From Rotaria sordida (Eukaryota; Rotifera; Eurotatoria; Philodinida; Philodinidae): a stretch of 64,000 nt of DNA. The notes beneath the pieces were generated by a model. The model was not told the origin of the DNA, searched no databases, and saw only the letters and a list, made by a program, of their open reading frames with translations. The position numbers and the translations under genes are program-made. Below, piece by piece: positions 1 to 11,279 of this stretch. Each line of letters begins with the position of its first letter. Positions within the stretch are counted from its first letter, which is position 1. The stretch lies in assembly GCA_905250125.1 (NCBI GenBank), contig CAJNOL010000165.1, forward strand, positions 62,001-126,000, written 5' to 3'.

Positions 1-451
1 AAATTGAACAAACATTTATTTTACGATTTGGATTACATAATGTTAAATGATCAGCAATATGTGGTTCTAATGGTGGTTTACCACGTTTTGATTCAAGTAA
101 ATGTGGAAATGACATAACAAGAAAACCACAAGAAAGTATACACATTGATACAGCTATCCAACGTATTTTTCTACCACTACGATCACCAAAATAACCGACA
201 AGTGGATAAGTAAAAATAGCAACAAGCTCATAAACAGATTGAAATAAACCTGTTTCTGTTGATGTCATATAAAAACCTGATTCAAGTGTTGTCAATATTG
301 CATTATTTGAACCACCAACAATTGCATTTTGAATCATATTACATGCACAAATAATTATAAAAATAATTTTAGCTGATAATGTAACTGAATCAGTTTTTGT
401 TGTCGAAGAATCAACAATGACACCATCATCCTCATCTTCATTTTGATTCAT
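1..451 (-). CDS. Organic anion transporter (OATP/SLCO family), N-terminal part, truncated by window edge
   Basis: Likely a plasma-membrane sodium-independent organic anion transporter of the OATP/SLCO branch of the major facilitator superfamily. The 150 visible residues start at the ATG at 451 (reverse) with a short acidic N-terminus (MNQNEDEDDG), followed by a first membrane helix around residues 25-45. The stretch LESGFYMTSTETGLFQS matches the OATP signature in which an ErRF-type segment is followed by a conserved SS/TG turn. Then come a second helix, the loop VGYFGDRSGRKIRWIA, which corresponds to the OATP FGgRxhRPrwIg motif, a third helix, and the conserved proline-histidine of SFPHLLES. 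A large extracellular loop appears to begin at the window edge. The sequence is open to base 1, so most of the protein lies outside. The family is clear. The subfamily and substrate cannot be told from this piece. Confidence 0.87.
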   Translation of the reverse strand, partial: MNQNEDEDDGVIVDSSTTKTDSVTLSAKIIFIIICACNMIQNAIVGGSNNAILTTLESGFYMTSTETGLFQSVYELVAIFTYPLVGYFGDRSGRKIRWIAVSMCILSCGFLVMSFPHLLESKRGKPPLEPHIADHLTLCNPNRKINVCSI

Positions 452-2373
452 TTTTTTGTAAATATAATATAAGTCGTTACATAATAATCATATCTAAATA
501 TAAAACAAAACAAAACAAAAAACATTATTTAGAATTTCTTCTATCAAGAAAAAAGAAGAAATACTGGATTTGTAATTAACTCTAAATGTATATACGAATA
601 TATACACAATAGTCGACCTTTTGTACATTCGTTTGAAAGAGAAAAGAAAACAGAACTGAATAAGAAAGATGATGTTGAGGTGAACACAACGATCGATGAA
701 TGAAGATAGAAGAAAAACTTCAATATAGTTACTATTCTGCTTTGCATTCAACATGACGAGTAGTAGATTATGACTCACGCGATCGAATGAAATAGAAGGG
801 CGTATTGTCAGCTGTTTTTCTCATCCATTATGATAGACGTTGTTCTTGTATATTGATGGCGTGAAGCTATAGTTTACACTTGGTGTGATTTTGTATGCGT
901 GTAATCGAGCGATTCATGATAGCAATGGTGGGTCTTCATTGTATGTTATTGTAAATGTCAAAATGTTTTTTTTTTTCTATCGTTACTACAGTGTTAGTCT
1001 ATTTCTTTCTATCTTCTATTTCTTTTTTTGTTGGTTGTTCACATGCCAAAAGTGTCATCACATCGTCGTCCGTAGGAAATTCTGTCTAAGTCGAAGAAAG
1101 AGAGAAAGATTTTTAAAAGTGCAAGCATTGCCATAATCAAACATTTCTTCCTTGCCATTCTTCATTACTTTTTCTCCTCCCTTTTTTTTCCTACGTTCGT
1201 CCTTTTCTCTCTTTCTTTTTTTTCTTTTTTTCTTCTCTTCGTTAGATTCACACGAGACAAATAATAATAGTCGAGCTACTACTCTATACTAATGCTTTGC
1301 ATCTCGCCCTCTCGTTATTTCGTCGTTAGAGACCAATGAAAATCTTCTTTTTCTTTTGAGACAACATCGAATGCTTACTAGGAAAATAGAAATATAAAAA
1401 ACAAAAAAAAAACGATGGAAAGAATAATAAAGAAAACTTGTTAAAATTGGAAAATAAATATACATAAATAAATATAATCATCCCATATGTAAAATTTTTA
1501 ATGAAAAAATTGAATGAATATATATATATATATATTCCCATTGATCATAATAAACGGAACACACCTTTTCCTTGCATTCATTATTCATGTAAGGAAAGTA
1601 CTTCCCTTATATGAACAATGAATGTGAATAAAAGATATACTCTGTTTATTATGGTTGTAGTGATATGTATATGTATTCTATCATTCTGTACTCTAGAGAA
1701 AACAGAAAAATGATTGCTTACAAGTCTTTTGCATGTATTTTTTATCGATATATCGATCAAAGTAAAGAAGGAAGAGAAAAAAGTAAAATACGAACATTGC
1801 TATTTGAAAATTAAGAATGTTAACGATCAAAGAATTGTGCGCAGTTGTTTTTTCGCTTCTGTGTTTTTTACTTAATGAAGCTAATCAAAAAAGAAAGAAT
1901 AGAGTATTTATGATACATTGATCCTACCTTTTATATTCAACAAGAAAAAATAATAGCATCTACATCTCTCTGGGAATGTCAATAGATAAAAGGGAATTGA
2001 AGCAGAAAAACTAATCTTTTTCTTCTTCTTCTTCTTCTCTTGTTTTATTCTCATATCTTTATATGCACTCTCATCATCATGTCCATTTAAATATAATAGG
2101 GAACTCGTCGTACTAGAAAATAGCATTGCATGCAAAACGCAGCAAGTAACTCACATTCTTCATCATAAAAATCCAAGACTGTAAGCACACACACACGTTT
2201 GCAAGCATGCAAAGATGGATTAATGATGGTACCGTGTATTTTATATTCCTCTCTCTCTCCCTCGTTTTTATCATCTATCATATACACATATGAGATCAAT
2301 GTGTTACTAGCCATTAGATTAGATCATTTTTTATTATAATATGTAAGCAAAACAAAAAAAAAAAAGTAATTTG
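452..2373. other. Intergenic, no gene seen; presumed OATP upstream region
   Basis: AT-rich sequence between the OATP start and the 3' end of the chitin-binding gene. It holds pyrimidine-rich stretches around 1140-1255, a TA dinucleotide run near 1517-1536, and a TTC trinucleotide run near 2020-2040. The short open frames here have low-complexity translations rich in F, Y, K and I, and I do not regard them as genes. Confidence 0.6.
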
Positions 2374-3914
2374 TTATAATGTTAACAAGAAGATGAAAAA
2401 AGTTATGAGTATAGTCGAATAATAATAATAATGATGACCTTCAAAAACCAAAAACAAATATTCTTTTACATTATAAATAGAATTAAATTAATTACCTAAT
2501 AAAGATACACCATCATTACTACGGTATCCACCTTTAATAAAAGAGAAAAATTTAAAAAAAAAAACAAAGATCGAAACCAAAAAAAAAAGAAAGGAAAAAC
2601 AATTAATTTACAAGGTGCAGCAACATATCTTGGATCATCACATCGAAGTCGATGTGGATTCCATTTTGATCCTATTGGACATTCATCCATTTTAATTTTA
2701 CGTTGTTCTGTACATAAATAATATGAACGACATTGATTTCCATAATCAGCATACCAACCATTGGGTTGACCCAAACCTTAATTAAAAATATTTTATGACA
2801 AAAGAAAATAACAAAAATTTTACATGGATCATTTCCACTTTGATCTGTTGGTCGATTTCCACAAAAAACTTTTCGATAATCATTACATGAACGAAGATAT
2901 TCATCAAATAAATGTTTATCAGGACATTGTATATGTGTTATTATATTATCTTTACATGTAAAATAAGCTAAATAAAAGAAAATAAACTATTCAATTAAAT
3001 ATAATTGTGTTTTTTTTTGCTTCTCTACATTGACAATTATATTGATCAGGTTTATTTCCTTGAAATTTACATGGATTATTTTCAATAAGATCATTTTTTG
3101 GTACAAATATTCTATTGTATGCTAATCTATTTGATATAAGTGTTGTTAATTTAATTGTTGTTTTATATTGTTTTTCTATTTTTATTTCATCATTTGATAA
3201 ATTAGGCGTAGTTGTTATCATAATATGATCAGTATCAGGTTCTGTTTCAACTAATTCATTAATTAATTTAATAATAATAATAATAATTATTATTATTATA
3301 GAAAATATTTACATACATTCTAAAGATAGTATTCGTTTAGGTCTTTCACCATTTCTACAATCAATATTTTTTGGTAGATCACATCGTCCATGTTCAACAT
3401 CATAGGTCATACCATTTCCACACCTAGAATGTTTGGTTTTTTTTTTCTTCTAAAGATTAAATGTGAAATGAAAAGAAAAAAAAAAATTATTTTTTATATT
3501 GTTTCCGTTTTCATTTCCGTTAATGATGAATTATATTTATATTTAGATTTTTTTAATCGGTATGATTATTTTCTCAAGTTTTTTTTTTTTGAATGATGAA
3601 AGAAAGAAAAAAACAAAAGGAAATGAATGATTCAGTATATAGTTACCATGCCTCAACACCAATGCCTGCATTACATGTATAAAATCTATTAAAAAAAACC
3701 ATACACCAAATGTATATCTATTCACATTTCTATCTCACTTTTCACAATCAGCTGGATGAGGCCACCGGCCATTTTTAGGACAGATAAATCCATTATTATC
3801 TGTGATAACATCTAAAATAAATTTCTCTATTGATTAATTTTTCAAGAAAAACCTACTTTGAATACTCAACAAAAAGTACAGAATATGACCAATAGATAAA
3901 TATCTATAAAACAT
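2374..3914 (-). CDS. Secreted or anchored chitin-binding protein with three peritrophin-A (CBM14) domains
   Basis: Nine exons (reverse): 3857-3914, 3739-3811, 3647-3685, 3317-3423, 3029-3250, 2824-2967, 2612-2776, 2496-2531 and 2374-2438. They join in phase to 302 aa. Residues 1-19 (MFYRYLSIGHILYFLLSIQ) look like a signal peptide or signal anchor. Three CBM14 modules follow, at about 25-80, 145-200 and 213-270. Each has the six-cysteine spacing and aromatic residues expected for chitin binding, for example HPADCEKFYTCNAG, YNCQSYFTCKDN and GNQCRSYYLCTEQ. A linker of about 60 residues separates the first two. The last two short exons encode a tail that turns strongly hydrophobic, TILITFFIFLLTL, right before the stop. 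This could be a GPI-attachment signal or a C-terminal membrane anchor. Probable role: binding chitin in an extracellular matrix, cuticle or gut lining. Domain identity is secure; the first exon and the tail exons are slightly less so. Confidence 0.85.
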
Positions 3915-5246
3915 TTGCTTTTTTTTATTTTTTTTGTTTTGCTTGTAAGTAGTAAAAGTATCACTTTTGTATTTTTTGTTCAATTGTGATATAAGCTCAA
4001 GTTAAGTAAATATTTTGACTCGAAAGATTTATTATTGATGATAAGAACAATGATCAACGAGTGAACGACAAACAAAATATGTAGTTAAAAAACAATCGAC
4101 ATTCATCGGCTTACTCATTTTTATTTTTTTTTGTACAATCCATTTCGCCTACAAAAACTGTATAATATGAGGTAATCTATCAATGTATGTATGTATGTTC
4201 TATTGACAAAAGTACATCCGATTGTATGTTGTCCACTTGTTTACACAAACTATATGTATGATAGTATGTTGAAATATAGTTCACATTAGAAAGATTATGT
4301 GTTAAAGAGAACAATGAAGATATTATCTTTTATTAAATTTGAATAAACAAATCAAATTTAATGAAAGACGATCATCAATCAATATTCAAGTCAATAATGA
4401 TAAAACTAGACTCTCTCTCTCTCTCGTCCTTCCGTAGTTATAATAGATAATTTCATCAGTCATGTTCTTTCCTTCCTTATATTATGACATATTACAATTA
4501 ACATATTGCTTTGCACATCACCATATATAATGACAGTATGTTGATAATTCACGAGCCTTGAAATATGATAAATTTTTGTTTTTGTTTAATCTGATTGAAA
4601 TATTTAAATGCTTATTTTCAATATAATTCTCAGAATTGTGTTCTTGTGAAATATGATCTAAAGGAAGTGTTGAAGTGTAGGAGTAGAATTTTGAACCTTC
4701 CTCTCGCAGACGTGACAGAAATTTGCGAGTTCAAGTCCCACTACGGGATTAGTATAGTAGTTGTCTGTTATTTTTCTTTTTCATACTCATTGCAATATAT
4801 TGCCATTCATATGTTGTATTAACAATAGGTAGGAATTCATAAACCAAAATATATATTGATTAATCTTCTCTTTTACAATACCAGCAGCTTCATCGTGTTT
4901 CACATTTTAATCCTACAGGGGTTGTGCTAACAACATTTTTGTTTTCTTTGTTATAAAAATATTCAAAAAAAAAACTGAAGAACAAGTCTTTTCTTGTTCT
5001 TCGTTTTCAAAAATCAAAAGCAATTACAACATGTTTCTTCTAATGAAAAGAGTAATGTTATACAATCAAAATACATTTATTTTCCATTAACATTTGTTTT
5101 TTTTCATATTTGTGAAAGACATAAATGTACTTCAAGAAGATGAAAGAAAAAATAAACATTGAATATTTGTTTCAAACATTCAATTTAAAAGCATTCATTT
5201 TCATTTCATTGACATCATTCAAACAACTGACTTACAATAAATAAAT
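3915..5246. other. Intergenic, no gene seen
   Basis: AT-rich spacer between divergent genes: the chitin-binding gene starts at 3914 on the minus strand and the small membrane protein starts at 5247 on the plus strand. It therefore probably contains both promoters. It includes a CT run at 4412-4424, a tRNA B-box-like stretch near 4728-4745 (see the rejected items), and a perfect short hairpin with a 10-bp stem of GAAGAACAAG type near 4977-5002. Confidence 0.5.
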
Positions 5247-5581
5247 ATGCCAACGATTGATTTTACTGGATGTTTATCAACTTATTGGTTCGTCTGGTAA
5301 GTTTAATAAATAATTAGATAAAATAATAGAACTTCGGTTCGTTTTTTCTTAGGTCAATAAATGGCTTTGGTTCAATATTGGGTCTTACAATAAATATGAT
5401 TGTATCATTTGTCTTTCTAAAACATATTGGTAATTTAGCGAAGGGCAAACCATCGGTACCAAAAAATCGAAAAAAAGATTTTTCCATGTATCGTAATACT
5501 TCACCGACTTTTGACACACCTGTTGATCCGTGGGCGCCTGATCCCACTATGGGAAATATATTTGCTACGTCAAATGTTTAG
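5247..5581 (+). CDS. Small predicted membrane protein, function unknown
   Basis: Two exons, 5247-5296 and 5353-5581, separated by a 56-bp GT..AG intron, encode 92 aa. The ATG is chosen because it begins a frame that joins cleanly across the intron (codon split TG|G). The N-terminal half is hydrophobic, from about residue 13 to 40 (YWFVW, then LGLTINMIVSFVFLKHI). This suggests one membrane helix, or two closely spaced ones. The rest is a basic, proline-rich soluble tail with KPSVPKNRKK and FDTPVDPWAPDP. The protein lies 1.3 kb from the chitin-binding gene and is transcribed away from it. I do not recognise a family. Clean splice sites, consistent codon use and lack of low complexity argue that it is a real gene. 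Confidence 0.6.
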
Positions 5582-8500
5582 TGGGACTAACATAATGATC
5601 AAACAAGAATGTCGATAATTTTTTTTTTTGGCCTTGTATTATCAACATGATACATTGTCTGATATACTTTTATCAGACGGACTGTTTGACATTTTGTTGT
5701 TTTTTTGTATAAGTAATAAAGATTAATATCGAAGATATTATTGATAACTCTGATGGTCTTTTTATATTGCATTATATATATATACAATAGAAAACATTGA
5801 GACGTCATTATATTCCTTATTGTTTTATGTCAATTATAATTATGTCAATAGAAAACGTATGTTATCATTTAAAGATTTGAATAACTAGACTGTCAAATAA
5901 TGACATATTGATTAAGATAAATATTGACAGACCAATTACGAGATTGTAAACTGAATGAATTACTGAGATAAAAAAAAACATTAGCTATTATTGTTAGAAA
6001 GATTTGTTAATATTTTCTTATGAATTAAAAAGTAAGAAATAATGAAACAAAATGATAAAATTATGAAATATTTAGTATAATTTTAGAGAAGTAATCTTAA
6101 AATTTTATTTATTGTAGAAATAAAATATTAATTATAGAAAGTTGACCAATCTATAAACTACATAATTTCTTAATATTAAAAATCTTCCTACCATGTATTG
6201 GTAGTCAATAATTTCGAATTCATTCATATCAATATGTGAAATTATTTTCAGACTTCTTTTAATTCGATAGACTTAATAATAGACGATAATTGTAATGTTT
6301 TATTTGATACTACTCTTTTTTTATTAAATTTGTTTTTCTTTTAGATATCTATTTCATAGAATATCCTATTCGTCCTTTTCGAAGTAGAAAGTCAACGTTA
6401 TGTTGATGCAATGATAGATCATATCATTCCTACTAGTTTTCTTTATTACTAATATGTAAAAACTTCCTCGCAATCTGTCATATATCAATTATCCTTATCA
6501 CTTTCTACTGCCTTCCATTAAATATTGCAAAATGAAGAAAACAACAACAAGATATATAATTCCATGCTCTTTTTCCCTGATCTTTAGTTGATCAAATCGT
6601 TTTTGAAAATATATTTCTAGTAAATTTATACATAAATCATGGATATTTATAGCACTATTAACATGAATATTATCATTGCGTATTTTTTATCTCGAATATC
6701 AATAAACTTAACAGATTCATGAGAGAAGTTCTCTAACTGATTAATCGTTTTTGAAGCGAGAAGCATATGCATCATGTAGACTCTAATGTGTTATGAATAC
6801 CTCAACAAAAATTCGGGACCATAACTTATGGTTGTTAGCATAGTGCATTTTTACGATATTTTCCAATATAATGCCGTAGTCTATCTAAGAAACATCAGGA
6901 ACACTGATTTTCAAATGTGACGAGAGTAGTTAATCGTAAAAATATCAGACTATTTGATCTGTTTCTATCCTTAAATAGGAACATCGAGTCTGCAAGTGTA
7001 ACATGAGTGACAATATCTTATGATAGAAATAACGGAAATATCTAAAACTTTTACAATCAACTATTCTCGTCAGGACTTGTTTCTATGTAAAGTTTCAAGT
7101 CGAAATTCGATAATCAATTTTCTTGGTGTTCCTGAGAGAAACCATGGGATTGCATTGAAAAATCCGATACATGTACTTAAACACTGGAGAGACAGAAGAC
7201 AAGAAACAAGTCATATTTATGTTAAAGGTATACCTTATAGATCTATTAAGTATAGATTGTTTATGACGGTTGTTCTTTTTCTTTTTGATTAATAGGACAA
7301 TGACAAAATGTCTGATGTGACAATCAAGTCTTTTGGGTATTTAGATCGCTAAAAATTTTAATCGGTAATGTAAATGTGTTACCGTTTATAGGTAATAATA
7401 ATAAACATGTTTACATTAGACTTATTCAAATGAAACTTTGAATCTTATATAAATTTTTATGATTTCGTATTGCGATAAAGATACCTATTACATTTAAAAT
7501 TCAATTATAGAAGATAAGAATTTATGTATTCAAATGTGATCGTTCTCACTATTTTCTATTTGTAAATTCAACAATTTTGATCGCATCTATATTGTATTGA
7601 ATAATTAAATTAGACGCATAAAACTAATAAGATACAATTTCATATCACAAAAAGAAAGAATATTTGATGATGTATAGAAGTCGATTAATTCTCAAGGTTA
7701 GACATACGATTAGATTTATAACAGAAATTCATTTGCATATTATATTCACTATGTGTTAATATGTCTCATTGAATAATTTTAAATGTTGATTAAATATTTT
7801 ATTTGATTTAATTTCTATTAGAAATTGTATGTGCAATGTCATTTTTTACTTCTAGTATTATCTTTTTCGACTTCTTATACAATATCATAAGAAAGAGTAT
7901 TTAAATATATACAATATGAAATAAAAATTCGATATAATTTTTTTTGTTGTTGTTGAGATATTCATGACATGTTGAATCATATAAAAAAATGCAAATCTTT
8001 ATAATCCTTCCTATTTTAAGAATGTAATTGAAAAATAGTCGACTAAGCTCGCCCACATAATTGAGTTCAATGAAAAGCATTTATACAATTTAACATAGTT
8101 ATGATGGAATGTTTCATATAAAATTAATATTCAGTTGTTTCGTCAAGGTCATTTTAAAAGATCATTAGTTTTGTATTTTTTTTTAATTGACTTGAAATCT
8201 ATAACATATATCAAGCATTATAAAATACTTTGATAAGACAACAAAGTATTTAGACAAATGTAGACTATAATTCAACATACTATTCGAAAGAACTAATATG
8301 AATGTCTGACAAGGCTATCGTTATTTTCGATCAAATTATAGTATATATCATCCGGACTGAAATAAATAACATGCAAAATATTTTCAATTTATTTTTCATA
8401 GTATTATCATTTGGTTTCATAGTTATAATCCAGATGCATATTAATTGAAACAAAAAGTTTGTTATCATGCTTGTCTTACTAATAGTTATTAGTTTCATTT

Positions 8501-9925
8501 TGAATTTTTTGTATAGTATTTTGGTACCTTTTAGCATTATATATATATCAGTTGTCCTGTAGTTCTCATTGCGAATAGTCATCACTATAGAAGTAATCGA
8601 ATGAAAATAATTGTTTTGAAGTCATGCTCGTGAGAAAATAAAATGAAACGTACTAAAGAAGGATTCTTTTAGTTTAGAAATCTTATTGGAACCTTCGTTC
8701 GATAGACTATTGTTAATTTAATTCTGCATGTACGATTATTGTCTGGTATTGTACTGTGTGATTCACTATGCGATATGAAAGTTCAGCTGAAATATATTTT
8801 CATTTGCAATCTATTGCTAAACGGTACAAAGCTACTATGTAAAAGTTCAAACGAAACTAACAAATGTGCACTTTTCTCAATAAATCTTTTGCTTTTTAAC
8901 GATGAAAATCATAGAATAGACCGAATGATAAATGATGTATGTGTGGTACAAGTCAAGTGATGATATCATGAAAAATAAATTGGAAAAAAATTAAGTGTGT
9001 CATTTATTTTGACTAACGAAAAATATGAATCAATTTCTGTTTCAGAAATGAACTCTTAAACTACTAAACATATCATTCTCGTGCTATTCATTACATTATC
9101 ATTAGTCTTTTATATACGATTATCTTCATCGTTATTAATTATGAATTCAATTTCGAATAATCTACTATTAATGAATAAGAATATATATATATATATATTT
9201 GATAGTAATATTCAATTGACAATGACTTTTCGGAAAAAGCTTAATCATGTTGATTATAGTACACCTTGCTAGCATATATCAAGTAATCTAAAGATTTTAT
9301 GTATTGAATTATTGACGAATTCGAAGACTAAACATTCACTATTTGAAAAAATAGATATTTCAGAAAAACATATTTACAATGTTCAATCGTAATTATTTAT
9401 TTCTTTCCCTTCTTCATACTTCATTTAAATAAGTGTAAAAACACAACGATTCAAAGCACTTGAGTGTCATAAAAGAATATATTTTCAATGTCATGAAATG
9501 TCTTTTTTCAATTAATAGGAAGAAAATCGTCTAATAATGGTGACAAAATAATACTTTTGATGATGATTTAATAATTCAAAGGCATGTTTATTTTTACACT
9601 TTTAATGCTAACTGTAAATGAGAATCGATATAGAACGTCCAAAAATGTTTTTCTAATAGATCGTCTGTTTGACTATTATCATATTTATTTATTCATAATC
9701 ATTTTAATATGATACCATATTGACAAGTTTAATTATTAATCTTAATGTAAAATTAGTATTCGTTATTCTATCAAGAATATTGAGTACTTCTTCAGATAAG
9801 AGACACCCACATTTCTCTGTTGTTCTCTATCAATTAGACCAATTAGCATATAAATTGTTGTCGTAGATTTTTATAAGAGCTAGATTTTATTTATCTGTTC
9901 ATTACTATTTCTAAGTAGAGAGCAT
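5582..9925. other. Gene-free AT-rich region
   Basis: No coding exon could be supported on either strand. The longest open frame (7020-7292) lies in a dispersed repeat and is not taken as a gene. An AT dinucleotide run lies at 9181-9200. Stretches around 6725-6860 resemble, on the opposite strand, sequence at 50500-50600, so part of this region derives from an old interspersed element. Confidence 0.5.
7015..7170. repeat. Dispersed repeat R1, copy 1
   Basis: About 150 bp aligns in direct orientation with 50346-50486. Shared stretches include TATCTAAAA.TTT.TACAAT, ACTATTCT and AAGTTTCAAGTC, with scattered substitutions throughout. The copy at 50.3 kb lies inside a foldback, so this one is probably a degraded arm or interior of the same family. 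A 90-residue open frame across the copy is fortuitous. Confidence 0.6.
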
Positions 9926-10288
9926 CCGGCAATTATAAAATCTCCGTATACATTCGTACAATAATATTTATTTAATTGTGAGAAACTAATATTATTGAAC
10001 TATTGATTATCTGTTTAAATAAGCATGGTTGCCCACTATCACTTACTGTTGTCGTTTCTTTTTGTCTATTCTTTCATAGATGTTAATATGATAAAAATAA
10101 TAAAAAACTCTTTCATTGTTATTTTTTTACATCTATGGAAGAATAGACAAAGAGAATCGACAGTAACAAGCGATAGTAGACAACTATGCTCATCTAAACA
10201 GATAATCAACGGTTGAATAAAATTAGTATTTCACAACGAAATAAATATTATTGTACGAATATATGCGGCAGGTTCTATAATTTTTCGG
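9926..10288. repeat. Foldback element, near-perfect hairpin
   Basis: The left arm (9926-10083) and right arm (10129-10288) are inverted complements with few mismatches. They leave a loop of about 45 nt. Matching blocks include TTGTCTATTCTT against AAGAATAGACAA and CATTCGTACAATAATATTTATTT against its complement near 10238-10260. The arms are among the best preserved of the foldbacks in the window, so this copy may be recent. A 63-codon frame inside it is a by-product. No target-site duplication could be assigned with confidence. Confidence 0.85.
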
Positions 10289-10866
10289 TACCCTGTATAA
10301 ACAATAGATAGATTTCTTTTAAAATTATAAACTTTAATATAATTTTTAAATATTTTCATCTAAATTTCATAAGAATAAATACATTTGATGATGACGTCTA
10401 TGTCTGTAAGCATACTTGTGTTTTTTTTTCTTTGTGTCATTAGTAATAAATATCAAAGATACATTTTCATTGCATGTCATATTAACTAGAGAATAAAAAA
10501 AAAATAAGTGCATTGTTGCAATGCCTACACAAATCTAATATTATTCAGAATTGGATTAAATTGACCTTTTTCTTGAACATAATACTTTATTTGTCTAGAC
10601 TAATTAATTTTCATTTCATAAGAAGAAGCTTGTCAATCTTCAATGAATAATTTCGAAAAAATGATTTCGTTTGTAGTGTTTTATTTTTTTTTCATATTTT
10701 GAAGAAAGAAAATATCTTACGTTATAAGAGATTCATTGATATCAATTCTTATAAGAAAAAACTCATGTCAACATAGGATTGATTTTATTTAATCTCTTTA
10801 GTCAATAAAAACTAGATTTTGCATGTTTTGATGACAAATGCAAAATTAGAATATTATTATTGATAC

Positions 10867-11279
10867 TCAATGTCCAGTAGCATATAGCATTTGAACAGCA
10901 TATTTTAGACAAAATTGTCGTGCCTGACCAGATTGTCGACAATACCGATAGAGAATATTTGCATTACGTTGTGAACGTTTGGCAAACAATCGATCTTTTT
11001 CCACGAACGACGATAATTGCAAATTTGATGGGGTTTGTTTGATATTTTTTGATGGATTTAATATTATTTTAGAATCAATGGAATAAACAAAAGACTAAAA
11101 TCAATAAATAAATAAATAAAAAGAATCAATTCTTTTTTTTTTTTTTAGCATAAGATTTACTGTCGAGATGGTAAGCATTAAGAATACGACAAACAGGCAC
11201 CATAACTATAAAATAATATTCAGATGATTTGATAATAAACTATTTTGAAAGGATAAAATCTATTTACTTTCATGATCAT
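10867..11279 (-). CDS. Putative secreted peptide or neuropeptide precursor
   Basis: Three exons (reverse): 11268-11279, 11161-11205 and 10867-11094, all joined in phase 0, give 94 aa. Residues 1-19 (MIMKLWCLFVVFLMLTIST) form a classic signal peptide and straddle both introns. A polar propeptide follows, ending in the dibasic site LFA-KR at about residues 58-59. After this comes a 35-residue C-terminal peptide running from SQRNANILYRYC to the stop, with two cysteines nine residues apart (C-RQSGQARQF-C) and the end LKYAVQMLYATGH. Signal peptide, spacer, KR cleavage site and a small disulfide-containing peptide is the layout of a neuropeptide or hormone precursor. No amidation signal is present. 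I recognise no named family. Exon 3 is well supported by its composition. The 12-nt first exon is the weakest part; a slightly different start is possible. Confidence 0.6.

Noticed and set aside
4665-4760. tRNA gene suggested by a B-box-like GAGTTCAAGTCCCAC and a GCGAG stem
   Set aside because: The T-stem pairs at only 3 of 5 positions, no partner for the 3' acceptor strand (TACGGGA) lies at the right distance upstream, and no A-box is present. At most it is a tRNA-derived or decayed sequence.
7020-7292. 90-residue ORF starting MIEITEISKTF
   Set aside because: It lies across dispersed repeat R1; the counterpart at 50.35 kb has no matching open frame.
10025-10216. 63-residue ORF
   Set aside because: Entirely within a near-perfect hairpin; the frame is a by-product of the inverted repeat.
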